A stretch of DNA of 64,000 nucleotides from Candidatus Contendibacter sp. (GCA_029624765.1 JARSSO010000063.1:62001-126000); one strand, 5' to 3'. Positions 1 through 9,223 are shown, numbered from the stretch's first letter. The notes: generated by a model not told the origin, from the sequence alone. Program-made: numbers and translations.

Positions 1-68
1 ATCAACCGACGCAACCCGAATGTCCCGGATTGCGTCGCCGCTTCCCGCCCGCTTCGGGCGCAACCGTC

Positions 69-821
69 CTACTTGGCCAGATTGACGCGCGTCGGCGTAT
101 CCTCGAACACATCCCGATAGCTGGCGTACACCGCGCCGACCGTCACCGGTCCCAGGATCAGGAGGCCCAGCCCAAACGGGATGACGGCCACCGTCGCCAG
201 CACCAGATAAATCAGCCCGAACACCAGCAACGGCAACACGTTCACCCAGCAGGCGGCGACGCTGTCCCGCGCGGCCGGCCAGGCGTCCTGGCCACCCAGC
301 ATCACCAGGGGAATCCCGTAGAACAGCGCCATGGTCATCAGCAAGCCGATCGTCAGGATGACGAGCAACGCGATCAGACCGGCGCCGACAAACAGACCGC
401 CCACCGCCTCGGGAGGAACCACCGCGCCAGTGTTGTCCATGACCGCGCCCATTATCAAACCGCCGCCCACGAACATCACCACCACCAGGATCATCACCAC
501 ATAACCGGCCAAGCCGATCAACCCGAGCAGGACCAGCGGCCCCATCCGCTCCTGATTCTGGAAGCCCCGGAACACGTGGGCGATTTCCAGGGAGTCACCC
601 CGCGTCTGCGCCGCCGCCCCGTACAGCATCCCGCCCACCAGCACCGGCGACAACAGCATATAGGCCAGCCCACCGACGAAGGGAATCAGCGACAGCACCA
701 CGCTGATCCCAAGATAAATCAGAAGGATGACAATCCAGATTCCCGGCGCTTGGGCGAACAATCGCCAACCTTCCACGATCCAGCCCCAGCCGCGCCCGGC
801 GTCCACCCGCATCATGGTCAT
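69..821 (-). CDS. BPSS1780-type integral membrane protein
   Basis: A 250-residue, very hydrophobic protein with about six membrane segments, spaced through residues 25-240. A glycine-rich central loop and a short cytoplasmic-looking tail follow the last segments. The layout resembles the BPSS1780 family of proteobacterial inner-membrane proteins, whose function is unknown. The ATG at the given start is preceded by GAGGAC at good spacing, although two more ATG codons lie 2 and 3 codons inside. It sits 39 bases downstream of the Uma2 gene on the same strand and could be cotranscribed with it. No catalytic motif is visible, so no function is proposed. Confidence 0.75.
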   Translation of the reverse strand: MTMMRVDAGRGWGWIVEGWRLFAQAPGIWIVILLIYLGISVVLSLIPFVGGLAYMLLSPVLVGGMLYGAAAQTRGDSLEIAHVFRGFQNQERMGPLVLLGLIGLAGYVVMILVVVMFVGGGLIMGAVMDNTGAVVPPEAVGGLFVGAGLIALLVILTIGLLMTMALFYGIPLVMLGGQDAWPAARDSVAACWVNVLPLLVFGLIYLVLATVAVIPFGLGLLILGPVTVGAVYASYRDVFEDTPTRVNLAK

Positions 822-860
822 GCTTTTGTCCTCTTGTTGGTCTTGTCCACTGAAATCAGG

Positions 861-1757
861 TCAATCGGTGTCCAAAACATCGGGATCGACGCCGAGCGCG
901 CGAAGCCGCTCGGCCAGCCGTTCAGCCCGTTGCCGCTCCGCCTCGGCCCGTTGCCGCTCCGCCTCGGCCCGTTGCTGTTCCACCTGAGCCTGCCGCCGTT
1001 CCGCCTCGGCCCGTTGCCGTTCCGCCTCAGCCCGTTGCCGTTCCGCCTCGGCGCGTTGCTGTTCCGCCTCGGCCCGTTGCCGTTCCACCTGAGCCTGCCG
1101 CCGCTCCGCCTCGGCTCTTTGCTCCAGTTCCAGAAAGGTCTCGAACCGCCGACCGTCGGGCCGGTACAGCACCAGGTCATGACCTTCCAGACTGAAGCGC
1201 ACCCTCAGGCGTGGGCTGACCCAGCCTTCCATGTCCGACACGTCTTCCAGATTCTCTCCCCGCCGCACCCAGCCATCGAGGCTGCCGCGATCCGGGTCGT
1301 AGACGTAGTACTCTTCCACGCCATGGCGTTCGTAGAACCGGAATTTGCGGGTCATCTCGGCCACGGTGTTGCCGGGTGACAACACCTCGAACACCACCTG
1401 CGGCGCCAGACCACCTTCTTTCCACTGTTGGTAGGAACCCCGGTCGCCGGGCGGCCGACCAAATACGACCATCGCGTCGGGGGCGGCGCGGATTTGATTG
1501 TTACCCTCCATCGGATACCAGAGCAGATCGCCGGCCACGAATACGTCGGGCCGGTCGGCGAACAACGCGGCCAAGCCGCCCTGAATCGTGACGATGTAGC
1601 GGAATTGACGGGTGTTATCGGCCATGGGCTGTCCATCGCTGTCGGGGTAAACGATCTCGGGGGATGGCGCGGGAAGCGGCGCAACGGCCAAGCTTGACCC
1701 CGGCGACGGCGCGGCAGGCGGTTTTACGGTGGCGGGGGCAACGGCAATCGCGGTCAT
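861..1757 (-). CDS. Uma2 (DUF820) family endonuclease-like protein with heptad-repeat tail
   Basis: A 298-residue protein. Residues about 35-210 form a Uma2/DUF820 domain with a PD-(D/E)XK-like nuclease fold; recognisable pieces are DVFVAGDLLWYP, VVFEVLSPGN and EEYYVYDPDRG. The acidic residues of the D...E..S pattern typical of the fold are present. From about residue 215 the chain becomes a run of AEAERQR heptads, which predicts a long charged coiled coil. Family members are common in cyanobacteria and some proteobacteria and their biological role is unsettled. A second Uma2 gene lies at 42941-43756 with a similar core and an unrelated repeat tail. Confidence 0.8.
   Translation of the reverse strand: MTAIAVAPATVKPPAAPSPGSSLAVAPLPAPSPEIVYPDSDGQPMADNTRQFRYIVTIQGGLAALFADRPDVFVAGDLLWYPMEGNNQIRAAPDAMVVFGRPPGDRGSYQQWKEGGLAPQVVFEVLSPGNTVAEMTRKFRFYERHGVEEYYVYDPDRGSLDGWVRRGENLEDVSDMEGWVSPRLRVRFSLEGHDLVLYRPDGRRFETFLELEQRAEAERRQAQVERQRAEAEQQRAEAERQRAEAERQRAEAERRQAQVEQQRAEAERQRAEAERQRAERLAERLRALGVDPDVLDTD
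926..1123. repeat. 21-bp tandem repeats encoding the Uma2 coiled-coil tail
   Basis: About nine imperfect copies of a 21-bp unit built around CGTTGCCGTTCCGCCTCGGC run through the 3' part of the Uma2 gene. Each unit encodes one AEAERQR-like heptad. The unit length is a multiple of three, so gain or loss of copies would lengthen or shorten the coiled coil without a frameshift. Confidence 0.8.
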
Positions 1758-1832
1758 GGCGACCTCTCATCGACAATTTTTGCAATTGGTGCTCAAGCGT
1801 ACACGCGGCGCGGCCCGCTGTCATCGGGACGC

Positions 1833-1862
1833 AAAAAAACCCACTGGCGCGGACCAGTGGGT
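1833..1862 (-). terminator. Intrinsic terminator after the thiolase gene
   Basis: A perfect 9-bp stem, ACCCACTGG (1839-1847) with CCAGTGGGT (1854-1862), and a 6-base loop. Read on the minus strand it is followed by a run of seven T (1833-1839). It lies 40 bases beyond the stop codon of the thiolase gene and would end the beta-oxidation operon. The TCTTTT on the other side suggests weak activity in the plus direction as well. Confidence 0.85.
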
Positions 1863-1901
1863 CTTTTCGAACCTTGGACGGCGGTCGAGCCGCCCCGGCG
1901 G

Positions 1902-3098
1902 TTACAGCGCCTCAAAGATTCCCGCCGCGCCCATGCCGGTGCCGATGCACATGGTCACCATGCCGTACTTGCCGCCGCGCCGGCGCATCCCATGCAGGAG
2001 GGTGGCAACGCGGATAGCCCCGGTCGCGCCCAGCGGATGGCCGAGCGCAATTGCGCCGCCCAGCGGATTGACCTTGGCCGGATTGAGGTCCAGGTCGCGG
2101 ATCACCGCCAAACTCTGGGCGGCGAACGCTTCGTTCAGCTCGAACCAGTCGATGGCGTCCTGTTTCAGCCTAGCCAGATTGAGCGCCTTCGGAATCGCGG
2201 CGATGGGGCCGATGCCCATGATCCGGGCCGGCACCCCGGCCACCGCGTAGCTGACGAAGCGGGCCAGCGGCTTCAGGTTCAACTGCTTCATCATCCGCTC
2301 GCTCATCAGCACCACCGCTCCCGCGCCGTCGCTCATCTGCGAGCTGTTGCCGGCGGTGACGCTACCCCGGGCCGCGAACACCGGTTTGAGCTTCGCCAAT
2401 GCTTGCAGGTTACTATCGGCCCGTGGACCTTCGTCGTTCTCGACCACCCGCTCGCGGGTCCGAACCTGGAAGGTCCTGTTATCCGGCAACCGGTCGATCA
2501 CGGTGTAGGGCAGGACTTCCTGCTGGAATTCGCCGTTTGCAATCGCGGAGGATGCTCGGCGATGGCTCTCCACCGCGAAAGCGTCCTGATCCTCGCGGGA
2601 AATTTTCCACTCCTGCGCGACCTTCTCCGCCGTCAGACCCATGCCGTAGGCGATACCGATGTTCTCATCCCTGGCGAATACCTCGGGGTTGAGGGCGATC
2701 TTGTTGCCGCCCATCGGGATCATGGTCATGGTTTCCGTACCAGCGCCGATCATCACATCCGCCTCGCCCAGCCGGATGCGGTCGGCGGCCTGCGCCACCG
2801 CCTGCACCCCGGAGGCGCAGAACCGGTTGATGGTCATGCCCGGCACGCTGTCCGGCAGCCCGGCCAGCAGCAGGCCGATGCGGGCCACGTTCATACCCTG
2901 TTCGCCTTCCGGCATGGCGCAACCGACGATCACGTCGCCGATCAGCTTCGGGTCCAGCCCCGGACATTGATCCACCACCCCGCGCAGCACGTGCGCCAGC
3001 AGATCGTCCGGGCGGGTGTTGCGAAACGCGCCGCGCGCCTTGCCCACCGGCGTGCGCGCGGCGGCCACGATATAAGCATCCTGTACTTGCTTGCTCAT
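1902..3098 (-). CDS. fadA: Acetyl-CoA C-acyltransferase (3-ketoacyl-CoA thiolase)
   Basis: Thiolase of about 398 residues that cleaves 3-ketoacyl-CoA with CoA in the last step of fatty-acid beta-oxidation. The acyl-accepting cysteine is in INRFCASGVQ (about residue 94), the GHPLGATG histidine motif is near residue 350, and the second catalytic cysteine is in CIGTGMGAA at the C-terminus. An ATG at 3098 sits 7 bases from GGAGG and is preferred to the GTG one codon upstream. It follows the multifunctional hydroxyacyl-CoA dehydrogenase gene by 18 bases on the same strand, which makes a standard two-gene fad operon. A strong terminator follows. Confidence 0.93.
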   Translation of the reverse strand: MSKQVQDAYIVAAARTPVGKARGAFRNTRPDDLLAHVLRGVVDQCPGLDPKLIGDVIVGCAMPEGEQGMNVARIGLLLAGLPDSVPGMTINRFCASGVQAVAQAADRIRLGEADVMIGAGTETMTMIPMGGNKIALNPEVFARDENIGIAYGMGLTAEKVAQEWKISREDQDAFAVESHRRASSAIANGEFQQEVLPYTVIDRLPDNRTFQVRTRERVVENDEGPRADSNLQALAKLKPVFAARGSVTAGNSSQMSDGAGAVVLMSERMMKQLNLKPLARFVSYAVAGVPARIMGIGPIAAIPKALNLARLKQDAIDWFELNEAFAAQSLAVIRDLDLNPAKVNPLGGAIALGHPLGATGAIRVATLLHGMRRRGGKYGMVTMCIGTGMGAAGIFEAL

Positions 3099-3116
3099 CA
3101 CTATTCCTCCCGTCGA

Positions 3117-5477
3117 TCAATTGCGCAGCGGCTTGCCGGTCTTGAGCATCTGCTCGATCCGGGCCTGGGTGAGAGGAGTTTTAGCCAGTTCGACGAACGC
3201 CTTGCGCTCCAACCCCAGCAACCATTCCTCGTCCACCATCGTGTTGGGGTCCACGTCGCCGCCGCACAGGGCTTGGGCGATGCACAAGCCCAACCGGTAG
3301 TCGTGGGGCGAGATGAAGCCACCGTCGCGCATGTTGACCAGCGCCATCTGGCAGGCGGCCACGCCGGTGCGGCCCGCGACGCGAATCTTGCGTGGCTGCG
3401 GCGGCCGATAGCCGGATTCGGCCAGCGCCCGCGCCTGGGCCTTGGCCACGTACAGCAACTCGTTGGGGTTGAACACGATCACGTCAGACGCTTTAAGATG
3501 ACCGAGTTGCTTGGCCTCCTCGGCGCTGCGCGAGACCTTGGCCATCGCCATCGCCTCAAAGTAGCCGCGCAGGAACGGCAGCAAATCGCCGCCCTTGGCC
3601 TCGTTCATGGCGCGCAGGGCAAATTCCTTGCAGCCGCCGCCGGCCGGAATCAGCCCGACGCCGACCTCGACCAGGCCGATGTAGCTTTCCAGCGCCGCCA
3701 CCACCCGGTCGCAGTGCATCAGGAATTCGCAGCCGCCGCCGAGCGCCAGCCCTTGCGCGGCCGCCACCACCGGAATCGCCGAGTAGCGCAGGGCGGCAGT
3801 GGTTTGCTGGAACTTGGCGACGCCTTTCTCGAATGTTTCAAAATCGCCGGCCAGCAGCACCGGCATCGCCTGGACCAGATTGGCGCCGGCGCTGAACGGC
3901 GCTTCGGTCTGCCAGATCACCAGTCCGCTGAACGTCCGCTCGGCGATCCTGAGGGATTCCAGCACCCCATCCAGCACATCGTCGCCGATGACGTGCATCT
4001 TGCTCTTGAAGCTAAGCACGCCGATGTCGTCGCCGGTGGTCCACAGCCGCACCCCACTGTTCTCCCACACCGTCTCACCGTAGCGATGCGGCGCTTCGCC
4101 CAGCACCAGTTCGGGATACGGCTGACGCTGATAGACCGGCAGGGTAGAACGCGGCTTGTAGGCATCCTCGGCCGCCGAATAGGAGCCCTCCGGCCGATGC
4201 ACGCCGTCCACCTGCTTGACCCACCCTGGCAACGGGGTGTTGGTCATGGCCTTGCCGGCGGCGATGTCCGCCTCGATCCAGTCCGCGACCTGCCGCCAGC
4301 CGGCGACCTGCCAGATTTCGAACGGCCCCATGCTCCAGCCGAAGCCCCAGCGGATGGCCAGATCGATATCGCGGGCGGTATCGGCGATTTCGGCCAGCAA
4401 CACCGCCGCGTAGTGGAACACGTCGCGCTGGATCGCCCACAGGAATTGTGCTTGCGGATGGTCGCTGGCGCGCAGGGCGGCGATCTTCTCGGCCGGATTT
4501 CTGATCTTCAACAGCGCCTGCACCGCCTCGTCCGGCTTGGCCCCCGCGTCCCGATATACGCCGGTCGCGGTATCCAGCACCTGCTTGCCCTTGTTGGCGT
4601 AGATGCCGACCTTGGTCTTCTGACCCAGCGCGCCTTTCTCGATCAGCGTGTTCAACCAGGCGGGCGGGCTGAAATACCGCCGCCACGGATCGTCGCGCAA
4701 CGCCAGCGCCGAGCCCTTGAACACATGGCCCATGGTATCCAGGCCCACCACGTCGGCGGTGCGGAACGTGGCGCTCTTGGGTCGGCCAATCGCCGGACCG
4801 GTCAGCGCGTCCACCAGGTCCAGCCCCAATCCGAAGGCCTGGGTGTGGTGGATGGTCGCCGCCATCGAAAAGACGCCGATGCGGTTGGCGATGAAATTGG
4901 GAGTGTCCTTGGCCCGGACCACGCCCTTGCCCAGGGTGCTGACCAGGAAGGTTTCCAACTGGTCCAGAATGGCCGGATCGGTGGCCTGGCAGGGAATCAG
5001 CTCCACCAGCGCCATGTAGCGGGGCGGGTTGAAGAAATGAATGCCGCAGAACCGGGCGCGAGCGCTCTCGGGCACCGACTCGGCCAGCAGGCTCAGCGGC
5101 AGGCCGGAAGTGTTGGTGGCCAGGATCGCCCGGTCGTTGAGATAGGGCGCGACGCGCTGGTAAAGATCGGCTTTCCAGTCCGGACGCTCGGCGATGGCTT
5201 CGATCAGCAGATCGCAGCTCCGCAATTCCTCCAGGTGCTGGTCGTAGTTGGCGGGCTGAATCAGCTCGGCCCGCTCCTTGGTGGCGAACGGCGCCGGGCT
5301 CAGCTTGACCATGTTGGCGATGGCCTTGGTCACGATCCCGTTGGGATCGCCGTCCCTGGCCGGCAGATCGAACAACACCACCGGCACGTCGGCGTTGGCC
5401 AGATGGGCGGCGATCTGCGCGCCCATCACGCCCGCGCCCAGAACCGCCACCCGGCGGATGGATGCTGCGTTACTCAT
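3117..5477 (-). CDS. 3-hydroxyacyl-CoA dehydrogenase / enoyl-CoA hydratase, FadN-type domain order
   Basis: Multifunctional beta-oxidation enzyme of 786 residues. The N-terminal Rossmann domain opens with VAVLGAGVMGAQIA (about residues 9-22) and carries the 3-hydroxyacyl-CoA dehydrogenase core to about residue 410. The C-terminal part, about 480-700, is an enoyl-CoA hydratase (crotonase) domain with the oxyanion-hole segment AAQGLALGGGCEF. This dehydrogenase-then-hydratase order matches Bacillus FadN and related proteobacterial proteins, and is the reverse of E. coli FadB. It forms an operon with the thiolase gene downstream. fadL lies upstream on the same strand but is separated by a terminator. 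Confidence 0.92.
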   Translation of the reverse strand: MSNAASIRRVAVLGAGVMGAQIAAHLANADVPVVLFDLPARDGDPNGIVTKAIANMVKLSPAPFATKERAELIQPANYDQHLEELRSCDLLIEAIAERPDWKADLYQRVAPYLNDRAILATNTSGLPLSLLAESVPESARARFCGIHFFNPPRYMALVELIPCQATDPAILDQLETFLVSTLGKGVVRAKDTPNFIANRIGVFSMAATIHHTQAFGLGLDLVDALTGPAIGRPKSATFRTADVVGLDTMGHVFKGSALALRDDPWRRYFSPPAWLNTLIEKGALGQKTKVGIYANKGKQVLDTATGVYRDAGAKPDEAVQALLKIRNPAEKIAALRASDHPQAQFLWAIQRDVFHYAAVLLAEIADTARDIDLAIRWGFGWSMGPFEIWQVAGWRQVADWIEADIAAGKAMTNTPLPGWVKQVDGVHRPEGSYSAAEDAYKPRSTLPVYQRQPYPELVLGEAPHRYGETVWENSGVRLWTTGDDIGVLSFKSKMHVIGDDVLDGVLESLRIAERTFSGLVIWQTEAPFSAGANLVQAMPVLLAGDFETFEKGVAKFQQTTAALRYSAIPVVAAAQGLALGGGCEFLMHCDRVVAALESYIGLVEVGVGLIPAGGGCKEFALRAMNEAKGGDLLPFLRGYFEAMAMAKVSRSAEEAKQLGHLKASDVIVFNPNELLYVAKAQARALAESGYRPPQPRKIRVAGRTGVAACQMALVNMRDGGFISPHDYRLGLCIAQALCGGDVDPNTMVDEEWLLGLERKAFVELAKTPLTQARIEQMLKTGKPLRN

Positions 5478-5548
5478 AGCGTGAATGTCCTCTCGTCAGG
5501 CTGTCGAAACACGCGGCGGAACCGCCGTTCCTTCCATTATGCGCTGGC

Positions 5549-5580
5549 AAAAATAAAGCCGGGGACAGGACCCCGGCTTT
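5549..5580 (-). terminator. Intrinsic terminator after fadL
   Basis: A perfect 10-bp stem, AAAGCCGGGG (5555-5564) with CCCCGGCTTT (5571-5580), and a 6-base loop. On the minus strand it is followed by TTTATTTTTG. It lies 25 bases past the fadL stop and separates fadL from the fad enzyme operon. Confidence 0.88.
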
Positions 5581-5604
5581 CTCGATTTGGCTAATCGATG
5601 GGTT

Positions 5605-7014
5605 TTAGAAATTGTACGTCACCTGCGCGGCCAGGATATTGACATTGTTGTCGTAACTGCCCCTCAGCCAGCCGTAGAAGCCGATGTTTTGAGCGTCCGT
5701 CGGAAATCTGCCGCCACTGTCGTCGATCGACATCCCCTGCACCCAGATATAGGTGTAGCCGAAGTCGAACCACAAATCCTTGTTCGGCCTGTACTGGGCG
5801 CCTAGCGACAGCCAGGTGCGGTTGTTGTCCGGCAGTCGCGGCGTGCGGAATTCGGCGCCATCGACCGGCGACTGGTCGTAGGCCAGGCCACCACGGAATT
5901 TCCATTGATCGTCGTACCGGTAGCTGGCGCCGACCGCCACCCGCCAGGTATTGCGCCAGTTTTCGTGGGTACTGGAAACCAACTGGCCGTTGGCTGCTCC
6001 GTCGGTGCGGACAAAGTCGAGGTACTGGATCGACGACCAGCCGGTCCAACTCAGGTCGCCCATGATCTCCCAGCGGTCGTTGAGCTGGTGCCAGCCGCTC
6101 AGGATTGCGGTGTCGGGCACTTCGACGTCCGCCTTGACCCCGCCGTCGTAGAAGATGGCGGCAAGTCCCGCGTTTGCGGCGGCGTTGCCAGGTCCCAGGG
6201 TGGTCACCGTTGGAATACCGTGGCTGACATTGCCGGTGACCGTGTACTTGATGCTCGAACGGTAGGAGAGGCCGAGCCGGGTCTGTGGCGAAGGCGCGAA
6301 TATGACGCCGAGGTTATAGCCCCAGCCCCAGTCGTCGCCCTTAACCTCGCCGAAGCCTTCCAGATTGCTCAGCGCACCGCCCGGAGCGCATAGAGCGGCG
6401 CCAAGACTTTGGCATAAGGCTCCGCTGGCATTGAAAGCATTGCTGAATGTGCCATCAAGCCGCTGCGCGTTCACGCCCAAGCCCAAGGAGAGGGTATCGT
6501 TGACCTGGTAAGAGATGGACGGGTTGATGTTGATGGTCTTGATGTCGGACTTAATCGCGCGGAAGCGGCCTATCCAGTCCGAATCGTATTGGGTCTTCAA
6601 GCCAAACGGCGCGCCGACGCCGAGACCGATGCTGATTTGATCGTTGACCGGCATGGCGAAATAGGCGCTCGGCACGAAATTCCAGCCGCCGTTGTCGCCG
6701 CCCTCGCCGCCCCGAACGTAAATTCCAGCCGGCATCACCGAGCCGTCGTCGGAAAACTCGGATGAAGGTTTAACAATATTCAACGCGCCGACGACCTGCA
6801 TCTTCCCTTCGGGCAAATAGGCCATGCCGGCCGGGTTGAAGTAGATGGTGCTGGCGTCAGCCGCCACCGCCGCCGATCCTGCGTAAGCGTTGCCAAGGCC
6901 GCTGGCGTTTTGCTCCAACAACTGGAATCCGGAAGCATAGGCCTGGCCGGTGACAGTCAATAACCCAGCGATACCCAGGACCAGTAGTGAGCCGTGTGTT
7001 TTGGGATATCTCAT
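5605..7014 (-). CDS. fadL: FadL/OmpP1/TodX family outer-membrane long-chain fatty-acid transporter
   Basis: A 469-residue outer-membrane beta-barrel for uptake of hydrophobic substrates, normally long-chain fatty acids. A signal peptide ends near TGQAYASG. The mature N-terminus carries the FadL hatch signature FQLLEQNASGLGNAYAG, followed by DASTIYFNPAGMAYL, which is diagnostic for the family. The C-terminus ends in an aromatic residue (VTYNF), as expected for recognition by the Bam complex. It stands next to the beta-oxidation operon, so uptake and degradation of fatty acids are encoded together. A PsrA-like palindrome lies in its upstream region. Substrate range cannot be read from the sequence. 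Confidence 0.92.
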   Translation of the reverse strand: MRYPKTHGSLLVLGIAGLLTVTGQAYASGFQLLEQNASGLGNAYAGSAAVAADASTIYFNPAGMAYLPEGKMQVVGALNIVKPSSEFSDDGSVMPAGIYVRGGEGGDNGGWNFVPSAYFAMPVNDQISIGLGVGAPFGLKTQYDSDWIGRFRAIKSDIKTININPSISYQVNDTLSLGLGVNAQRLDGTFSNAFNASGALCQSLGAALCAPGGALSNLEGFGEVKGDDWGWGYNLGVIFAPSPQTRLGLSYRSSIKYTVTGNVSHGIPTVTTLGPGNAAANAGLAAIFYDGGVKADVEVPDTAILSGWHQLNDRWEIMGDLSWTGWSSIQYLDFVRTDGAANGQLVSSTHENWRNTWRVAVGASYRYDDQWKFRGGLAYDQSPVDGAEFRTPRLPDNNRTWLSLGAQYRPNKDLWFDFGYTYIWVQGMSIDDSGGRFPTDAQNIGFYGWLRGSYDNNVNILAAQVTYNF

Positions 7015-7179
7015 TGTTTTGCCCTTTGGTCATTGATCAAACAAGACTTTCTAGTTTGCCTTGGCTTGCGTCGCGGTCACCCGCGGCGAGATTTGCGCGA
7101 ATCCGCGTTCAGCAACCAGGACTTCGGTACCACCCGAAAGACACGGGTTTGTGTCCTCTTTCATACTGAAGTAGTCTAT

Positions 7180-7197
7180 TTCAAACTTTTGTTTGAA
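7180..7197. promoter_or_regulatory. PsrA-like operator upstream of fadL
   Basis: The perfect palindrome TTCAAACTTTTGTTTGAA lies about 165 bases upstream of the fadL start in an AT-rich intergenic stretch. Its core CAAAC-N4-GTTTG matches the published Pseudomonas PsrA site, CAAAC-N2-4-GTTTG. PsrA is a TetR-family repressor released by long-chain fatty acids. The match and the fatty-acid neighbourhood make a fatty-acid-responsive operator likely. The regulator gene itself is not in the window. Confidence 0.6.
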
Positions 7198-7240
7198 TTA
7201 TCCCAAAGTATAGTGCAAATAAATGCATAATCTGGCTGTT

Positions 7241-7495
7241 TTATAAGCGATTCAGCGTCAGGCGTCGCACCGCCGCCGCATCGAAGGGCCAGTCCAGCTC
7301 TTCCCCGGTATTCAACTGGCGCAACACCGGAATCCGGACTCCGTAGCGTTCCAGCAAATCCTCGTCGTCGACAATCTCGACCGTGTGGAATGGCAGGGCC
7401 ACCGCGCCGCGAATCAGGTCGGCGGCCCGCTCGCACAGATGGCAACCGCTGGTGACGTACAGCGCCAGCAATGGCGCATACTCGTCTTGTTCCAT
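7241..7495 (-). CDS. Glutaredoxin-like thioredoxin-fold protein (DUF836 type)
   Basis: A small thioredoxin-fold protein of 84 residues with a CHLC redox motif (about residues 18-21) just after the first strand, LLALYVTSG. The sequence VRIPVLRQ supplies the cis-proline segment. The length and layout fit the glutaredoxin-related DUF836 group. The ATG at 7495 lies 7 bases after GGAGGG, so this start is preferred to a GTG 10 codons upstream. Its partner and target are unknown. It is divergent from the acyl-CoA ligase gene. Confidence 0.8.
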   Translation of the reverse strand: MEQDEYAPLLALYVTSGCHLCERAADLIRGAVALPFHTVEIVDDEDLLERYGVRIPVLRQLNTGEELDWPFDAAAVRRLTLNRL

Positions 7496-7630
7496 GCAAT
7501 TTCCCTCCGCGTCGAAAATCCCCACCCCGTCAGGGCGCCGCGCTCGTGCCCTTCATTGTGGAAGTGATTATCATTAAATGAAGGTCTTCTCCCACGGTCA
7601 CCCATCCCCACCGCCACATCCAAGCTCCAA

Positions 7631-9223
7631 ATGGCCAGACTGCTGCACGAACTGATTCTCGAACAGGCGGGTCGTCGTCCCGACGCGACCGCCATCACGC
7701 ATCGCCACTCCCATTGGGACTACGCCGCCCTGGCCAGTCAAATCCAAGCGGTGGGGCGCGGGCTGCGGGCGCTGGGTTTGAATCGGGCTGACCGGGTCGC
7801 CGTCTACCTGCCCAAACGGCCGGAAACCGTGGCGGCTCTGTTTGGCGCCGCTCTGGCTGGTGGCGTGTTCGTCCCGATCAATCCCCTATTGAAACCCGAA
7901 CAAGTCGCTTACATCCTGCGCGACTGCAATGTGCGGATTCTGGTCACGGCCCGCGATCGGGCGACCCTACTGGAACCGGCATTGGCCGTTTGTTCCGATC
8001 TGCATACCCTAATAGTAGTCGACGCTGCTGGTCCTGCCCTGCAGCGTTCGAGGCATTGGCAAGTTCGCGGCTGGTCGGCCTTGCTGGACACGGCCCAGGG
8101 CCCAGAGCCCGCCCGGATTATCGACGCGGACATGGCCGCCATTCTCTACACCTCGGGCAGCACCGGCAAACCCAAGGGCGTGGTGCTGTCGCACCGCAAC
8201 CTGCTGGCCGGCGCCCATAGCGTCGCCGAATACCTTGGCAATCAGCCCGACGACCGGATTCTGGCGGTGTTGCCGTTCAGCTTCGACTACGGCCTGAGTC
8301 AGCTCACCACCGCCTTCATCGCCGGCGCGCGGGCGGTGTTGATGGATTATCTGTTGCCGCGCGACGTCATCAACACCGTTGCCCGCGAACGCATCACCGG
8401 ACTGGCGGCGGTGCCGCCGATGTGGGTGCAACTGGCGGCGCTGGAATGGCCGGCGGCGGCGGCGGCCAGTCTGCGTTACCTCACCAACTCGGGCGGAGCC
8501 ATGCCGCGCGCCACCTTGGCGGCCCTGCGTCGCGCCCTGCCCAATACCACGCTGTATTTGATGTACGGATTGACCGAGGCCTTTCGCTCCACCTATTTGC
8601 CGCCCGAGGAAATCGACCGCCGGCCGGATTCCATCGGCAAGGCCATCCCGAACGCCGAAATTCTCGTCGTGCGCGAGGACGGCACGCCCTGCGCGCCCGG
8701 CGAGCCGGGCGAACTGGTGCATCGCGGCTCGCTGGTGGCGCTCGGCTACTGGAATGATCCGGTCAAGACCACCGAACGCTTCCGGCCCGCGCCTGGCCAA
8801 AATCCCGGCCTGCCGCTGCCGGAACTGGCGGTATGGTCCGGGGACACGGCGCGGATGGACGAAGAAGGCTTTCTCTATTTTATCGGCCGCAAGGACGACA
8901 TGATCAAGACCTCCGGTTACCGGGTCAGCCCCACCGAAGTCGAGGAGGTGCTGTACAGCAGTAGCCAGGTTGCCGAAGCAGCCGCACTGGGGATTTCCCA
9001 TCCAGCCCTGGGCCAGGCCATCGTCGCGGTGATCAAGCCGTTGCGAGAGACGTTCAGCGAAAGCACGCTGATTGCCCATTGCAAACAGCATCTACCCAAT
9101 TTCATGGTCCCGCTGCGCATCATCGCCCGCGCCAGTGACCTGCCGCGCAACCCCAATGGCAAGATCGACCGCAAGGCGCTGGTCGAGGAGTTGCGCGCGT
9201 TGTTCCCGGAATCGCCGCCATGA
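7631..9223 (+). CDS. AMP-forming acyl-CoA ligase, exosortase A system-associated type
   Basis: ANL-superfamily adenylating enzyme of 530 residues. The P-loop-like motif TSGSTGKPKG lies at residues 174-183, the adenylate-binding YGLTEAFRSTY near 308, and the hinge/C-domain segment YFIGRKDDMIKTSGYRV near 417. Its closest recognisable family is the ligase found in exosortase-A/PEP-CTERM exopolysaccharide clusters, and the next gene is the decarboxylase that normally accompanies it. The two overlap by four bases (ATGA), so translation is probably coupled. No exosortase, PEP-CTERM protein or acyl carrier protein is seen here, so the substrate is unknown. Confidence 0.85.
   Translation: MARLLHELILEQAGRRPDATAITHRHSHWDYAALASQIQAVGRGLRALGLNRADRVAVYLPKRPETVAALFGAALAGGVFVPINPLLKPEQVAYILRDCNVRILVTARDRATLLEPALAVCSDLHTLIVVDAAGPALQRSRHWQVRGWSALLDTAQGPEPARIIDADMAAILYTSGSTGKPKGVVLSHRNLLAGAHSVAEYLGNQPDDRILAVLPFSFDYGLSQLTTAFIAGARAVLMDYLLPRDVINTVARERITGLAAVPPMWVQLAALEWPAAAAASLRYLTNSGGAMPRATLAALRRALPNTTLYLMYGLTEAFRSTYLPPEEIDRRPDSIGKAIPNAEILVVREDGTPCAPGEPGELVHRGSLVALGYWNDPVKTTERFRPAPGQNPGLPLPELAVWSGDTARMDEEGFLYFIGRKDDMIKTSGYRVSPTEVEEVLYSSSQVAEAAALGISHPALGQAIVAVIKPLRETFSESTLIAHCKQHLPNFMVPLRIIARASDLPRNPNGKIDRKALVEELRALFPESPP

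Noticed and set aside
1857..5594. A 1245-codon open frame on the plus strand opposite the fad genes
   Set aside because: It is antisense to two clearly homologous enzymes, its translation is rich in His, Arg and Gln without any domain pattern, and long antisense frames are expected at this GC content.
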